In this document: piece by piece, positions 7,490 through 17,000 of the stretch
Layout of the letters: every line of letters starts with the position of its first letter
How positions within the stretch are numbered: position 1 is the first letter of the stretch
Assembly (NCBI RefSeq): GCF_006538725.1
Contig: NZ_BJLQ01000030.1
Coordinates: forward strand, 1 to 41,009
DNA: 41,009 nucleotides
Direction: 5' to 3'
Origin: Cellulomonas gelida
GTDB taxonomy: Bacteria; Actinomycetota; Actinomycetes; Actinomycetales; Cellulomonadaceae
Notes under the pieces: generated by a model
The model's database searches: none
What the model saw: only the letters and a program-made list of their open reading frames with translations
Told to the model about the DNA's origin: nothing
Made by a program: the position numbers and the translations under genes

Positions 7490-8479
7490 GTGCATCGCTG
7501 GACCGACCTCGCCGACGTGCCGTCCGACTTCGGTCCGACGGTCGTGACGCTCGGCAACTTCGACGGAGTGCACCGCGGGCACGCGAGCGTGCTGCGCCGC
7601 ATGGCGGCGGACGCGCGGGCCCAGGGGTCCGCCGCGGTCGCGGTGACGTTCACCCCCCACCCGCTGCAGGTGCACCGGCCGGATGACGCCCCGCCGCTGC
7701 TCACCGGCGACGAGGACCGGCTCGACCTGCTCGAGCAGACCGGGCTCGACGCCGTGCTGCTGCTGGACTACACGCTCGACTTCGCGCGTCAGTCGCCGCA
7801 GGAGTTCGTGCGCACCTACCTGGTCGACGGCCTGCGGGCGCGCACCGTGGTCGTCGGACGGGACGTGCGGTTCGGCTGGCAGAACTCGGGTGACCTGTCG
7901 ACGATGGTCGAGCTCGGCCGGCGGTACGGGTTCGACGTCGAGGTGATCGACGACATCACACCCCCCGAGGCGCCCGACGGTGAGGCGCCGCACCGTCGCT
8001 GGTCGTCGACGTGGGTGCGCGAGGCGCTCGCGGCGGGCGACGTCGAGCAGGCCGCGCACGTGCTCGGCCGGGCCCACCGGCTGCGCGGCATCGTCGTGCA
8101 CGGCGACGCACGGGGCCGCGAGCTCGGCTTCCCGACGGCCAACCTCGCGCAGGACGCGATCGGCATGGTGCCCGCGGACGGCGTGTATGCGGGGTGGCTG
8201 CGCCGGACGCGCCGCGCCGACGGGACCCCGGTCGTCGACGACGCACCGCTGCCTGCGGCGGTCTCGATCGGCACCAACCCGACGTTCGACGGTGTGCAGC
8301 GCCGCGTCGAGGCGTACGTGCTCGACCGCACGGACCTCGACCTGTACGACGAGGAGGTCGTGCTCGACCTCGTCGCGCGGCTGCGTCCCACGCTGCGGTT
8401 CGACTCGGTGGACGAGCTGCTGGTGCAGATGCACGCGGACGTCGAGCGCGTGCGTGAGGTGCTCGCCCCCGCGCAGTGA
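7490..8479 (+). CDS. ribF: Bifunctional riboflavin kinase / FAD synthetase RibF
   Basis: Phosphorylates riboflavin to FMN and adenylates FMN to FAD. In this 329-residue protein the N-terminal nucleotidyltransferase domain shows GNFDGVHRGH (residues 22-31), with the HxGH adenylation motif. The C-terminal kinase domain shows RGRELGFPTANL, with the PTAN ATP/Mg motif, then SIGTNPTFDG and the conserved DLYDEEVVLDLVARLRP end. I prefer the GTG at 7490 to the GTG at 7466. The family N-terminus starts near here, and a -10-like CATGAT 6 bases upstream with no Shine-Dalgarno suggests a leaderless message. The preceding cellulase terminator isolates it from truB, so it needs this promoter. Confidence 0.95.
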   Translation: MHRWTDLADVPSDFGPTVVTLGNFDGVHRGHASVLRRMAADARAQGSAAVAVTFTPHPLQVHRPDDAPPLLTGDEDRLDLLEQTGLDAVLLLDYTLDFARQSPQEFVRTYLVDGLRARTVVVGRDVRFGWQNSGDLSTMVELGRRYGFDVEVIDDITPPEAPDGEAPHRRWSSTWVREALAAGDVEQAAHVLGRAHRLRGIVVHGDARGRELGFPTANLAQDAIGMVPADGVYAGWLRRTRRADGTPVVDDAPLPAAVSIGTNPTFDGVQRRVEAYVLDRTDLDLYDEEVVLDLVARLRPTLRFDSVDELLVQMHADVERVREVLAPAQ

Positions 8480-8626
8480 CGCGGCGGGCTGTGCCAGCGG
8501 GAGCGCCGAGCGGCAGGTCAGCCAGTTGTTGAACCGGCCGGCTCAGGTCGCCCGCCAGGCGTGCCGATGGTGGAGCAGGGGCCCCGCACGGGGTCCTCGC
8601 CCTGTCGTCGCCCCTCGGAGGTCCGT

Positions 8627-9691
8627 GTGGCCCACCGTCGCACTCGCGTGCTGCTCTGCGCCGTCGCCTCCTGCGCGCTCCTCGCGACGGCCTTCGCGCC
8701 GGCGCAGGCCCGGTCCGAGCGTCCGGTCGTCGCATCGTCACCCGTCGTCGCCGGACCCACGGTCGCAGCACCGACGAGCGCCCAGCGGGGCGGCGTCGCG
8801 GCGGCCGGGGCGGTCGCCGCGAGCGTGGACGTCAAGCCGACGAAGGCCTGGGTCACGCGCCTCTACACCTCCCGCATCGCGGAGGCGCTCAAGGTCCCGG
8901 TGACCTGGACCGGCAGCGTCGGGTCGTGCTCGGCCGGCCGCGAGTCGAACGCGTCGCGCACGGCGACGCTCACGACGGTCAACGCGATGCGCGCGCTCGT
9001 CCAGCTGGCGCCGGTCGAGCTCGACGCGGACGCGAGCGGAGCGGCGCAGAAGGCGGCGCTGCTCATGGACGCGAACGGCAAGCTGTCGCACTCGCCCACC
9101 CCGAGCGAGTTCCCGCACTGCTGGACCCGGGACGCCAAGAGCGCCGCGGGGGTCTCGAACCTCGCGCTCGGCACCAGCGGGGCCAAGGCGATCGCCGCGT
9201 ACATGGTCGACCCCGGCGACGGGAACACGGCCGTCGGGCACCGCCGGTGGATCCTCAACCCGACGACGACGCGCATCGCGACGGGCTCGACGCCCTCGGC
9301 CAACGCGCTCACGGTCATCGGCCTCGGCACGTCCTCGTCGGTCGCCAGGCCGACCTGGATGGAGTGGCCCGCCCGCGGCTGGTTCCCCGAGCAGCTCGAG
9401 CCGAACGGGCGCTGGTCGCTGTCGTCGTCCGACCCGAACGTCAGCTTCTCCAGGGCGACCGTCAAGGTGCAGCGGCTGTGGTCGTCGGGCAACGTGGCGC
9501 GCACGCTCACGGTCAAGAAGTACGCGCCCGTCGTCGGGTACGGGCCGAACACGCTCGTGTTCCGCGTCAAGGGCGTCGCGGACCCCCAGGGCAAGCGGTC
9601 GATCCAGTACCGCGTGACGGTCTCGGGGATCACCGGTGGGTCGTCGCGGTCGCTGAGCTACGTCGTGCGGCTGTACGACCCCACGGCCTGA
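8627..9691 (+). CDS. Secreted CAP-superfamily (SCP/PR1-like) protein
   Basis: A predicted exported 354-residue protein of unknown role. The signal peptide is seen at about residues 1-28 (basic start, hydrophobic core, AQA cleavage site). After an Ala-rich linker comes a CAP domain: NAMRALVQLAPVELDADAS, LSHSPTPSEFPHCW, SNLALG and the diagnostic VGHRRWILNP. The two His residues of the CAP cleft are present. The remainder (about residues 255-354) is beta-rich, ending near the stop without an anchor. GTG 8627 has GGAGG 5 bases upstream; an in-frame ATG at 8561 lacks one and would hide the signal peptide. It lies between ribF and rpsO, which are neighbours in most relatives. CAP proteins of bacteria are poorly understood; binding of lipids or peptides in the wall is possible, but I cannot assign a function. 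Confidence 0.85.
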   Translation: MAHRRTRVLLCAVASCALLATAFAPAQARSERPVVASSPVVAGPTVAAPTSAQRGGVAAAGAVAASVDVKPTKAWVTRLYTSRIAEALKVPVTWTGSVGSCSAGRESNASRTATLTTVNAMRALVQLAPVELDADASGAAQKAALLMDANGKLSHSPTPSEFPHCWTRDAKSAAGVSNLALGTSGAKAIAAYMVDPGDGNTAVGHRRWILNPTTTRIATGSTPSANALTVIGLGTSSSVARPTWMEWPARGWFPEQLEPNGRWSLSSSDPNVSFSRATVKVQRLWSSGNVARTLTVKKYAPVVGYGPNTLVFRVKGVADPQGKRSIQYRVTVSGITGGSSRSLSYVVRLYDPTA

Positions 9692-9738
9692 CCGCGTCGC
9701 CCCCGTCAGGGCGGGCTTCGGTGCGGGCTCGTGCCTGG

Positions 9739-9744
9739 TAGTCT
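9739..9744 (+). promoter_or_regulatory. Candidate -10 box of the rpsO promoter
   Basis: TAGTCT, with a poor CTTCGG at -35 spacing (9716-9721). It lies about 90 bases before rpsO. The leader then holds a small hairpin GCCGT-CAGA-ACGGC (9751-9764), which could take part in S15 autoregulation; that is inference only. Confidence 0.4.
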
Positions 9745-9831
9745 GTCGTAGCCGTCAGAACGGCCGCGGAACGAGAGAGCCCGGGTGGACGTGCCCCGGC
9801 GCACCGCGCAACGAGATCAACAAGGAGAGCC

Positions 9832-10101
9832 GTGTCCCTCGACGCTGCCACCAAGCAGGCCATCATGACCGAGTACGCCACGCACGAGGGCGACACCGGT
9901 TCCCCGGAGGTGCAGATCGCTGTCCTCACGAAGCGCATCAAGGACCTGACCGAGCACCTCAAGGAGCACAAGCACGACCACCACAGCCGCCGCGGCCTGC
10001 TGCTGCTCGTCGGTCGTCGTCGTCGCCTGCTCGGCTACCTGCAGAAGATCGACATCAACCGCTACCGCTCGATCATCGAGCGCCTCGGTCTGCGTCGCTG
10101 A
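9832..10101 (+). CDS. rpsO: 30S ribosomal protein S15
   Basis: Primary 16S rRNA-binding protein of the small subunit, nucleating the central domain. At 89 residues it has the usual length. All hallmarks are present: the [15 protein letters not shown] segment, [22 protein letters not shown] (the rRNA-binding His/Arg region), and the terminal [12 protein letters not shown]. It has a GTG start (MSLDAATKQ) with AAGGAG about 7 bases upstream. A perfect 40-base palindrome follows 5 bases after the stop and separates it from pnp, which lies next in the conserved rpsO-pnp order. Confidence 0.98.
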   Translation: MSLDAATKQAIMTEYATHEGDTGSPEVQIAVLTKRIKDLTEHLKEHKHDHHSRRGLLLLVGRRRRLLGYLQKIDINRYRSIIERLGLRR

Positions 10102-10106
10102 CCTTC

Positions 10107-10146
10107 CGGACCAGCCCGGGCCCCCGCGGGGGCCCGGGCTGGTCCG
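10107..10146 (+). terminator. Perfect 40-base palindromic terminator after rpsO
   Basis: Every base of the first 20 (10107-10126, starting CGGACCAGCCCGGG) pairs with the last 20 (10127-10146). The minimal loop would open the central CGCG. It is extremely stable and lacks a T-run. It probably ends most rpsO transcripts or protects their 3' end, with pnp then read from its own promoter or by read-through. Confidence 0.8.
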
Positions 10147-10167
10147 CATGTCGGGCCCGCGCGTCGC

Positions 10168-10197
10168 GCGACAGGCCCGGCAGCACCCCGGCAAGAT
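10168..10197 (+). promoter_or_regulatory. Possible pnp promoter
   Basis: GCGACA (10168-10173) and CAAGAT (10192-10197) are spaced by 18 bases. Both boxes are weak matches. The predicted start near 10204 would begin the pnp leader right at the first arm of the hairpin described next. Confidence 0.3.
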
Positions 10198-10202
10198 CGT
10201 CG

Positions 10203-10233
10203 GCGTGCTCAGCTGCTCGTCCGAGCAGCACGC
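10203..10233 (+). promoter_or_regulatory. pnp leader with two mutually exclusive hairpins
   Basis: GCTGCTCG (10212-10219) pairs with CGAGCAGC (10222-10229). Alternatively GCGTGCT (10203-10209) pairs with AGCACGC (10227-10233); the two share bases 10227-10229. In enteric bacteria the pnp leader is folded, cut by RNase III and bound by PNPase for autocontrol. Whether that happens here is unknown. The remaining leader (to 10373) has further small stems (GGAGC-CTC-GCTCC). Confidence 0.35.
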
Positions 10234-10373
10234 ACCACACGTTCGACACGCATCACCCACCGCGTCGGTCCACCTGTCCGGTCCTCGGTAGTGGCCCCCG
10301 GAGCCTCGCTCCGTGAGCCTCGATCGAAGACCGCCGGGACCGGCCGGCGCCTTCGAGAGCAAGGAGGGCACCC

Positions 10374-12614
10374 GTGGAGGGTCCCGAGATCCAGTTCGCC
10401 GAGGCCGTGATCGACAACGGTCGCTTCGGCACCCGCACCGTCCGTTTCGAGACCGGCCGCCTCGCCAAGCAGGCCGCCGGCTCCGCCGCCGCGTACCTCG
10501 ACGGCGACACGATGCTCCTGTCGGCCACGACGGCCGGCAAGCACCCCAAGGAGCAGTTCGACTTCTTCCCGCTGACGATCGACGTCGAGGAGCGGCAGTA
10601 CGCCGCCGGCAAGATCCCCGGCTCGTTCTTCCGCCGCGAGGGCCGTCCCTCGACCGAGGCGATCCTGGCGTGCCGTCTCGTCGACCGCCCGCTGCGTCCC
10701 CTCTTCGTCAAGGGTCTGCGCAACGAGGTCCAGGTCGTCATCACGGTCCTGGCGATCCACCCGGACGACGCGTACGACGTGCTCGCCATCAACGCCGCGT
10801 CGATCTCGACGCAGCTGTCGGGCCTGCCCTTCTCCGGCCCGGTCGGCGCCGTGCGCATCGCGCTCGTCGACGGTCAGTGGGTCGCGTTCCCGCGCTACTC
10901 CGAGCGCGAGCGGGCGACGTTCGACATGGTCGTCGCCGGTCGCGTCGTCGGTGACGACGTCGCCATCGCGATGATCGAGGCCGAGGCGCCCGAGAAGTCG
11001 TGGAACCTCATCAAGAACGAGGGCGGCCAGGCGCCGACCGAGGAGATCGTCTCGCAGGGCCTCGAGGCCGCGAAGCCGTTCATCAAGGTCCTCGTCGACG
11101 CGCAGTCGCAGCTCGCCGCGAAGGCTGCCAAGGAGACGCAGGCCTTCCCGACGTTCCCCGACTACCAGGACGACGTGTTCGCCGCGGTCGAGGCCGCCGC
11201 GACCGGTCGCCTGAACGAGGCACTGAGCATCGCCGACAAGCAGACCCGCGAGGGCCGGCTCGACGAGATCAAGGCCGAGGTCCAGGCCGAGCTCGCCGCC
11301 GCGTTCGAGGGTCGCGAGAAGGAGATCTCCGCCGCGTACCGCTCGGTGCAGAAGAAGCTGATCCGTCAGCGCATCCTCACCGACGGCTTCCGCATCGACG
11401 GCCGCGGCCTGCGCGACATCCGCACCCTGGGTGCCGAGGTCGAGGTCCTGCCCCGCGTCCACGGCTCGGCGCTGTTCGAGCGTGGCGAGACCCAGATCCT
11501 GGGCGTCACGACGCTGAACATGCTCCGCATGGAGCAGCAGCTCGACACGCTGTCGCCCGAGACGCGCAAGCGCTACATGCACAACTACAACTTCCCGCCG
11601 TACTCGACCGGTGAGACGGGCCGCGTGGGCTCGCCGAAGCGTCGCGAGATCGGTCACGGCGCGCTGGCCGAGCGGGCGCTCATGCCCGTCCTGCCGAGCC
11701 GCGAGGAGTTCCCCTACGCGATCCGCCAGGTCTCCGAGGCACTGGGCTCCAACGGCTCCACGTCGATGGGCTCGGTCTGCGCCTCGACGCTGTCGCTGCT
11801 CAACGCCGGTGTCCCGCTGCGTGCGCCCGTCGCGGGCATCGCGATGGGCCTCGTCTCCGACACGGTGAACGGTGAGACCCGCTACGCGGCGCTCACGGAC
11901 ATCCTCGGTGCCGAGGACGCGTTCGGCGACATGGACTTCAAGGTCGCCGGCACGCGCGAGTTCGTCACGGCCATCCAGCTCGACACCAAGCTCGACGGCA
12001 TCCCCGCCTCGGTGCTGGCCGGCGCGCTGACTCAGGCCAAGGAGGCGCGTCTGGCGATCCTCGACGTGATCTCCGAGGCGATCGACACGCCCGACGAGAT
12101 GAGCCCGTTCGCCCCGCGCGTCATCACGGTCAAGGTGCCGGTCGACAAGATCGGCGAGGTCATCGGCCCGAAGGGCAAGATGATCAACCAGATCCAGGAG
12201 GAGACCGGCGCCGACATCTCGATCGAGGACGACGGCACGGTCTACATCGGTGCGACCGACGGTCCGTCGGCCGAGGCCGCGCGGGCCGCGATCAACGCGA
12301 TCGCCAACCCGCACATGCCCGAGATCGGCGAGCGCTTCGTCGGGACCGTCGTGAAGACGACGACCTTCGGCGCGTTCATCTCGCTCTCGCCCGGCAAGGA
12401 CGGTCTGCTGCACATCAGCCAGATCCGCAAGCTCGTCGGCGGCAAGCGCGTCGAGAACGTCGAGGACGTGCTGGCCATCGGCCAGAAGGTCCAGGTCGAG
12501 ATCGGCGAGATCGACCCGCGCGGCAAGCTGTCGCTGCACGCGGTCGTGGACGAGCCCGCCGAGGACGCGAAGCCCGCGGACGAGACGGTCGAGCCCGCGA
12601 CGACCGACGCCTGA
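10374..12614 (+). CDS. pnp: Polyribonucleotide nucleotidyltransferase (PNPase)
   Basis: 3'-5' phosphorolytic exoribonuclease that also adds tails; central to mRNA decay and, in some actinobacteria, to antibiotic synthesis. At 746 residues it is full length. There are two RNase PH domains (about 10-145 and 320-550) around a helical linker. A KH domain has the GPKG loop at residues 598-601. An S1 domain runs from about residue 650 ([26 protein letters not shown]). Acidic Ala/Glu/Asp tail. GTG start with AAGGAGGG 5 bases upstream. The next gene, an M16 protease, starts 1 base after the stop, so the two form an operon, as in many actinobacteria. Confidence 0.98.
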   Translation: MEGPEIQFAEAVIDNGRFGTRTVRFETGRLAKQAAGSAAAYLDGDTMLLSATTAGKHPKEQFDFFPLTIDVEERQYAAGKIPGSFFRREGRPSTEAILACRLVDRPLRPLFVKGLRNEVQVVITVLAIHPDDAYDVLAINAASISTQLSGLPFSGPVGAVRIALVDGQWVAFPRYSERERATFDMVVAGRVVGDDVAIAMIEAEAPEKSWNLIKNEGGQAPTEEIVSQGLEAAKPFIKVLVDAQSQLAAKAAKETQAFPTFPDYQDDVFAAVEAAATGRLNEALSIADKQTREGRLDEIKAEVQAELAAAFEGREKEISAAYRSVQKKLIRQRILTDGFRIDGRGLRDIRTLGAEVEVLPRVHGSALFERGETQILGVTTLNMLRMEQQLDTLSPETRKRYMHNYNFPPYSTGETGRVGSPKRREIGHGALAERALMPVLPSREEFPYAIRQVSEALGSNGSTSMGSVCASTLSLLNAGVPLRAPVAGIAMGLVSDTVNGETRYAALTDILGAEDAFGDMDFKVAGTREFVTAIQLDTKLDGIPASVLAGALTQAKEARLAILDVISEAIDTPDEMSPFAPRVITVKVPVDKIGEVIGPKGKMINQIQEETGADISIEDDGTVYIGATDGPSAEAARAAINAIANPHMPEIGERFVGTVVKTTTFGAFISLSPGKDGLLHISQIRKLVGGKRVENVEDVLAIGQKVQVEIGEIDPRGKLSLHAVVDEPAEDAKPADETVEPATTDA

Positions 12615-12615
12615 C

Positions 12616-13959
12616 GTGCCTCTCGACCTCCCGCTCGTGCGCCAGGGGCTCCCTGGCGCCGAGCAGTCCGCCGGGCAGGACGGCGACGCCTTCGTGCGTC
12701 GTTCCGTCCTGCCCGGCGGCGTCCGGGTCCTGACCGAGCACATGCCCGGCCTGCGGTCCGCGACCGTGGGTGCGTGGGTCGGCGTCGGCTCGCGCGACGA
12801 GGAGTCGGGCCACTTCGGCTCGACGCACTTCCTCGAGCACCTGCTGTTCAAGGGCACCGCGCGGCGGACCGCGATGGACATCGCCGAGGCGTTCGACGCC
12901 GTCGGCGGTGAGGCGAACGCGGCCACGGGCAAGGAGCACACGTGCTACTACGCGCGGGTGCTCGACTCGGACCTGCCCATGGCGGTCGACGTGATCGCCG
13001 ACATGGTGACCTCGGCGCGCCTCGAGGCCGACGAGCTCGAGACCGAGCGCGGGGTCATCCTCGAAGAGCTCGCGATGAACGACGACGACCCGAGCGACGT
13101 GGTCCACGAGCAGTTCGCGACCGCGGTGCTGGGGGACCACCCGCTCGGCCGTCCGATCGGCGGCACGCCGGACACGATCCGGGACGTCCCGCGTGACGCG
13201 GTCTGGGAGCACTACCGCTGGCACTACCAGCCCGCGACGCTCGTCGTCAGCGCGGCCGGGGGAGTCGACCACGACACCTTGTGCGCCCAGGTCGCCGACG
13301 CTCTCGTCGCCGGCGACTGGGACCTCGCAGGCGACGCGGACCCGACGGGACGCCGCGCGCGTGCCGTCGAGCTGACCGCCGGCGAGCAGGGCCTGCCGAT
13401 CGTGGGCGTCGAGCGCGCCGTGCGGCGGCACACCGAGCAGGCGAACGTCATCGTCGGGTGCACGTCCCTGACGGCCACCGACGACCGTCGTTTCACGCTG
13501 TCGGTGCTCAACGCGGTGCTCGGCGGCGGCATGTCGTCGCGGCTCTTCCAGGAGGTGCGCGAGAAGCGTGGCCTGGCCTACTCGACCTACTCGTTCGCGT
13601 CGGGTCACACCGACACGGGCGTGTTCGGGCTCTACGCCGGGTGCACCCCGGCGAAGGTCGACGAGGTCGTGGCGCTCATGGTCGCGGAGTGGGAGCGGCT
13701 CGCGTCGACCCCCATCTCGTCCGCCGAGCTCGAGCGGTCGATCGGGCAGCTGTCGGGCGGGCTCGTGCTCGGCATGGAGGACACCGGCTCGCGCATGAGC
13801 CGGCTCGGCAAGGCCGAGCTGGTGCACGGCCAGCTGTTGAGCATCGACGAGTCGCTCGAGCGCGTGCGCGCGGTGACGGCGGCCGACGTGCAGGAGCTCG
13901 CTGCCGAGCTCGCGTCACGCCCGCGGTCCGTGGTGCGCGTCGGGCCGTTCGGCGACTGA
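12616..13959 (+). CDS. M16-family zinc metalloprotease (PepR-like)
   Basis: A processing-peptidase-like protease of 447 residues. The inverted zinc motif HxxEH is His71-Phe-Leu-Glu74-His75. The third ligand is Glu151 in ERGVILEEL, about 75 residues later, as the family requires. The second, inactive-type half is also present (the C-terminal GGGMSSRLFQEVREKRGLAYS segment). There is no signal peptide, so it is cytosolic. GTG start 1 base after pnp; translation is probably coupled. In actinobacteria the order pnp-M16-dapB is common; here a large secreted protease and its regulator separate it from dapB. Substrate unknown. Confidence 0.93.
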   Translation: MPLDLPLVRQGLPGAEQSAGQDGDAFVRRSVLPGGVRVLTEHMPGLRSATVGAWVGVGSRDEESGHFGSTHFLEHLLFKGTARRTAMDIAEAFDAVGGEANAATGKEHTCYYARVLDSDLPMAVDVIADMVTSARLEADELETERGVILEELAMNDDDPSDVVHEQFATAVLGDHPLGRPIGGTPDTIRDVPRDAVWEHYRWHYQPATLVVSAAGGVDHDTLCAQVADALVAGDWDLAGDADPTGRRARAVELTAGEQGLPIVGVERAVRRHTEQANVIVGCTSLTATDDRRFTLSVLNAVLGGGMSSRLFQEVREKRGLAYSTYSFASGHTDTGVFGLYAGCTPAKVDEVVALMVAEWERLASTPISSAELERSIGQLSGGLVLGMEDTGSRMSRLGKAELVHGQLLSIDESLERVRAVTAADVQELAAELASRPRSVVRVGPFGD

Positions 13960-13985
13960 CCACCGCGCACTGACCCGTTCCACGA

Positions 13986-14021
13986 CGCTGCGCGGGCCGG
14001 CCGTGGCCGACCCGCGCAGCG
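13986..14021. terminator. Bidirectional terminator between M16 gene and subtilase
   Basis: Outer arms CGCTGCGCGGG (13986-13996) and CCCGCGCAGCG (14011-14021) pair perfectly. An inner stem CGGCC-GT-GGCCG (13998-14009) stacks on top after one mismatch. It sits between two convergent stop codons. Confidence 0.75.
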
Positions 14022-14068
14022 CGGACCTTTCGGCTCCCGCAGCGAGCGGCGGGAGTGCCGTCAGGTGA

Positions 14069-17000
14069 TCAGGGGATCGACGACGTGCTCTCGCACGACG
14101 CGCCCGTGTCGACGCCGGTACCGCCGGAGCAGCTGTCCGAACCGGAACCGCCGTTGAGGACGTCGGTGCCGGACTCGCCGAACACCCGGTCGTTGCCCGA
14201 GTCACCGAAGACCCGGTCGTTGCCCGTGCCGCCGTACACGGAGTCGTTGCCGGCCCCGCCGCGCACGGTGTCGTTGCCTGTGCCACCGCGCACGGTGTCG
14301 TTGCCGGCGCCTCCGGTCGCCGTGTCGGCGTCGTCGCCCGCGTCGATGACGTCGTTGCCCACGCCACCGTCGATCGTGTCGGTGCCGTCGGCACCGGCGA
14401 TGCGGTCGACCCCGGCCTCGCCGTACAACCGGTCGTTGCCCGTGCCGCCGTCGATCTGGTCGTCGCCGTCACCGCCTCGGACCGTGTCGTTGCCGGGGTT
14501 GCCGTACAGGCGGTCGCTGCCCGCTTCTCCGGCGATCGTGTCGTTGCCGTTGCCGCCCAGGACCGTGTCGGTGCCGGGGCCGCCGGCGATCGTGTCGTTG
14601 CCGTTCCACCCCTCGATCCGGTCGTTGCCGGCGCCACCGCGCAGCACGTTCGTGCCCGAGGTGCCCACGAGCTTGTCGGCCCGCGCCGAACCGATGGCGT
14701 TCTCGGCCTGCACGACCGAGTCGGTGCCGTCACCCGTCGCGGTGCCCGCGGCGAGGTCGACGACCACGCCCGCGGCCGAGGTCGCGAAGATCACCGTGTC
14801 GGTGCCGTCCATGCCCAGCAGCTGGTCGTTCCCGGTGCCGCCGTTGAGCTGGTCGTCGCCGACCCAGCCGTCCAGGGTGTCGTTGCCGGTGCCACCGTTG
14901 AGGTAGTCGCCGACGTCGTCGGTCGACCCGCTGCCGGGGTTGCCGAGCAGCGTGTCGTTGCCCGAGTCGCCCCGCAGGGAGTCCGCGCCCGACCCGCCGA
15001 AGCCGATGTCGTTGCCCGTACCGCCACGGATCGTGTCGTCGCCTGCGTCACCGCAGAGCCGGTCGTTGCCGCCCAGCCCGTCGATGGCGTCGTTGCCCGC
15101 ACCCGCGACGATCACGTCGTCACCGGCGGTTCCGTTGATCGTGTCCGCACCCGGCGTTCCGACGATCGTCGCCGCGACGCCCTGGCAGAGCGGGGCGGGC
15201 CCGTTCTCGATGTGCAGGTTGAGCAGACCGTTGGTCGCGCCGAACCCGTCCACCTTGATGCGGTAGGAGGTGCCGCCGTTGACCGGGAAGGTGACCAGGC
15301 TGCGGTTGCCCGTACCCGAGTCGTCGTCCCAGGCCAGCGGCGTGAGCGTGGCCAGCGAGGTGCCCGTGTAGACGGTCAGGGTCGTGTCGAACGTCGTGAC
15401 GTTCGTCCCGTTGTCCTCCGTCGAGATCGTCGCCGTGCCCGTCGTGGCGGGGGTCCACCGCCACCACACGCCGTTGTCGACGCTGAACGGCCCCGGTTCG
15501 CCGGGCTCGGCGTCCGAGCAGACGGTGAAGTCGAAGTCGTTGATCGGCCCGTTGCCGCTGAAGACCTCGGGCGAGGCGAAGTCGTTGTTGTTGACCGTCC
15601 GCGTCGCCGCGTCGAGCACGTTGATGCGCTTGCGGGTCACGCCCGCGCGCGTCACGTCCACGCCCGTGGCGTCGAGGTTGGCGGCCGCGGCCGCGTTGGT
15701 GATGGGCACACCGTTGCCGTCGACGCACTCGCGCAGCAGCGCGAACGCCCCGGTGACGTGCGGAGCGGCCATCGAGGTGCCGTCCTTGAACCCGTGGTTG
15801 TTCCCGGTCGGGACGGGCGCGTCGATCGAGACGCCAGGAGCCCACCAGCGCAGCCCGGAGGAGGAGTTGGTGAACCCCGCCGGGACGTCGGTGTCGCTCG
15901 TCGCGCCGATCGCGAACGCGGTCGTCAAGCAGCCGGGGAAGCTCATCCCGGTGCTGCTGCCGTTGTTGCCCGCGGCCACGACGACCGCGACGCCCTGGCC
16001 CTGCAGGAGCGAGAACCACGTGTTCGTCGTCGGGTTGACCGCGGCGCACGCGGCGTCGCCCGGGGCGAACACCGTGTTGGTGCCGATGCTCAGGTTGACC
16101 GAGACGATCTTGGGGCTCGTCGTGGTCTTGAGCGCGTACACGCGCGCGAGCGCGTTGTTGATGGACGAGAACTGCGCGGTCCACCGGGAGCTGTTCGGGT
16201 TGTCCTGCGCCACGCGCAGGGCGTGGATCCCGGCGCCCCGTGCGACGCCCTCGTGGCCACCCGTGAAGAAGGAGCCCGCCGCGATGCCGGCGACGTGCGT
16301 GCCGTGGTCGCAGTCGGTGGAGTGCGTGCACTCGTCGGCCGAGCCGGCCGCCGTCGACGCGTTGACCCCGCCGGGGCAGGACGAGTCGGTGACGTAGCAG
16401 GCCTGCGAGACGATGCGTCCGGTGAACGCGTTGTGCTGGTTGTCGACGCCGGAGTCGATCACGGCGACCTGGTACCCGCCGCCCGTCGCTCCGTCGAAGT
16501 CGTTGCCGAGGACGCCGGCGGTGTTGAGCAGGTCGGAGTCGATGACCCCGGTACTCGTCGCGAGCGTCGCGTACGCCTCGCCGTCGAGCACCACGGAACC
16601 GACCTGAGGATCGGCGAGCAGCGCGTCCAGCCCGTCCTGGGTGACGGTCCAGACGCCGGCGGGCAGCACGGGGTCGAGGCCCACGAGCGTCGAGCCGGTG
16701 CCCGCGAGCGTGGCGGACAGCCCGGCCTGGGCGTCAGCGGTCAGCTCGCCCTGGACCCGGGAGGCGGTGGCCGACGTCCCGAGGTCGGAGCGCAGCGACC
16801 CGGTGGCCGTCACGGCGACCCGCGCGCTGCCGTTCGTCGCCACGGCCTTGCGGACCGCGGCGACCTGCTGCGGGTCCGGTGCGCTGGGCAGCGGCGCGAC
16901 GGCCGGGAGCTTCTTGACCTGCGGCACCTTGGTGCCGGGTACGTCGGGCGTGTCGAAGCCCGGGGTCGCGACGGGCCCCGGGTCCGTGGTCTTGGGCTTG

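Noticed and set aside
3748..7704. 1,318-codon open frame on the minus strand opposite the cellulase
   Set aside because: The product is Arg/Val-rich low-complexity with no recognisable domain. It mirrors codon bias of the well-supported GH9 gene; long antisense frames are expected at this GC content.
10209..12941. 910-codon minus-strand frame opposite pnp
   Set aside because: It is a shadow of pnp, whose domains are complete on the plus strand; no start site or domain supports the reverse frame.
14110..15170. Regular repeats resembling a CRISPR array
   Set aside because: The period is 27 bases without unique spacers, copies are in frame, and they encode GGxGxDxxx peptides of the protease. 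No cas genes are present.
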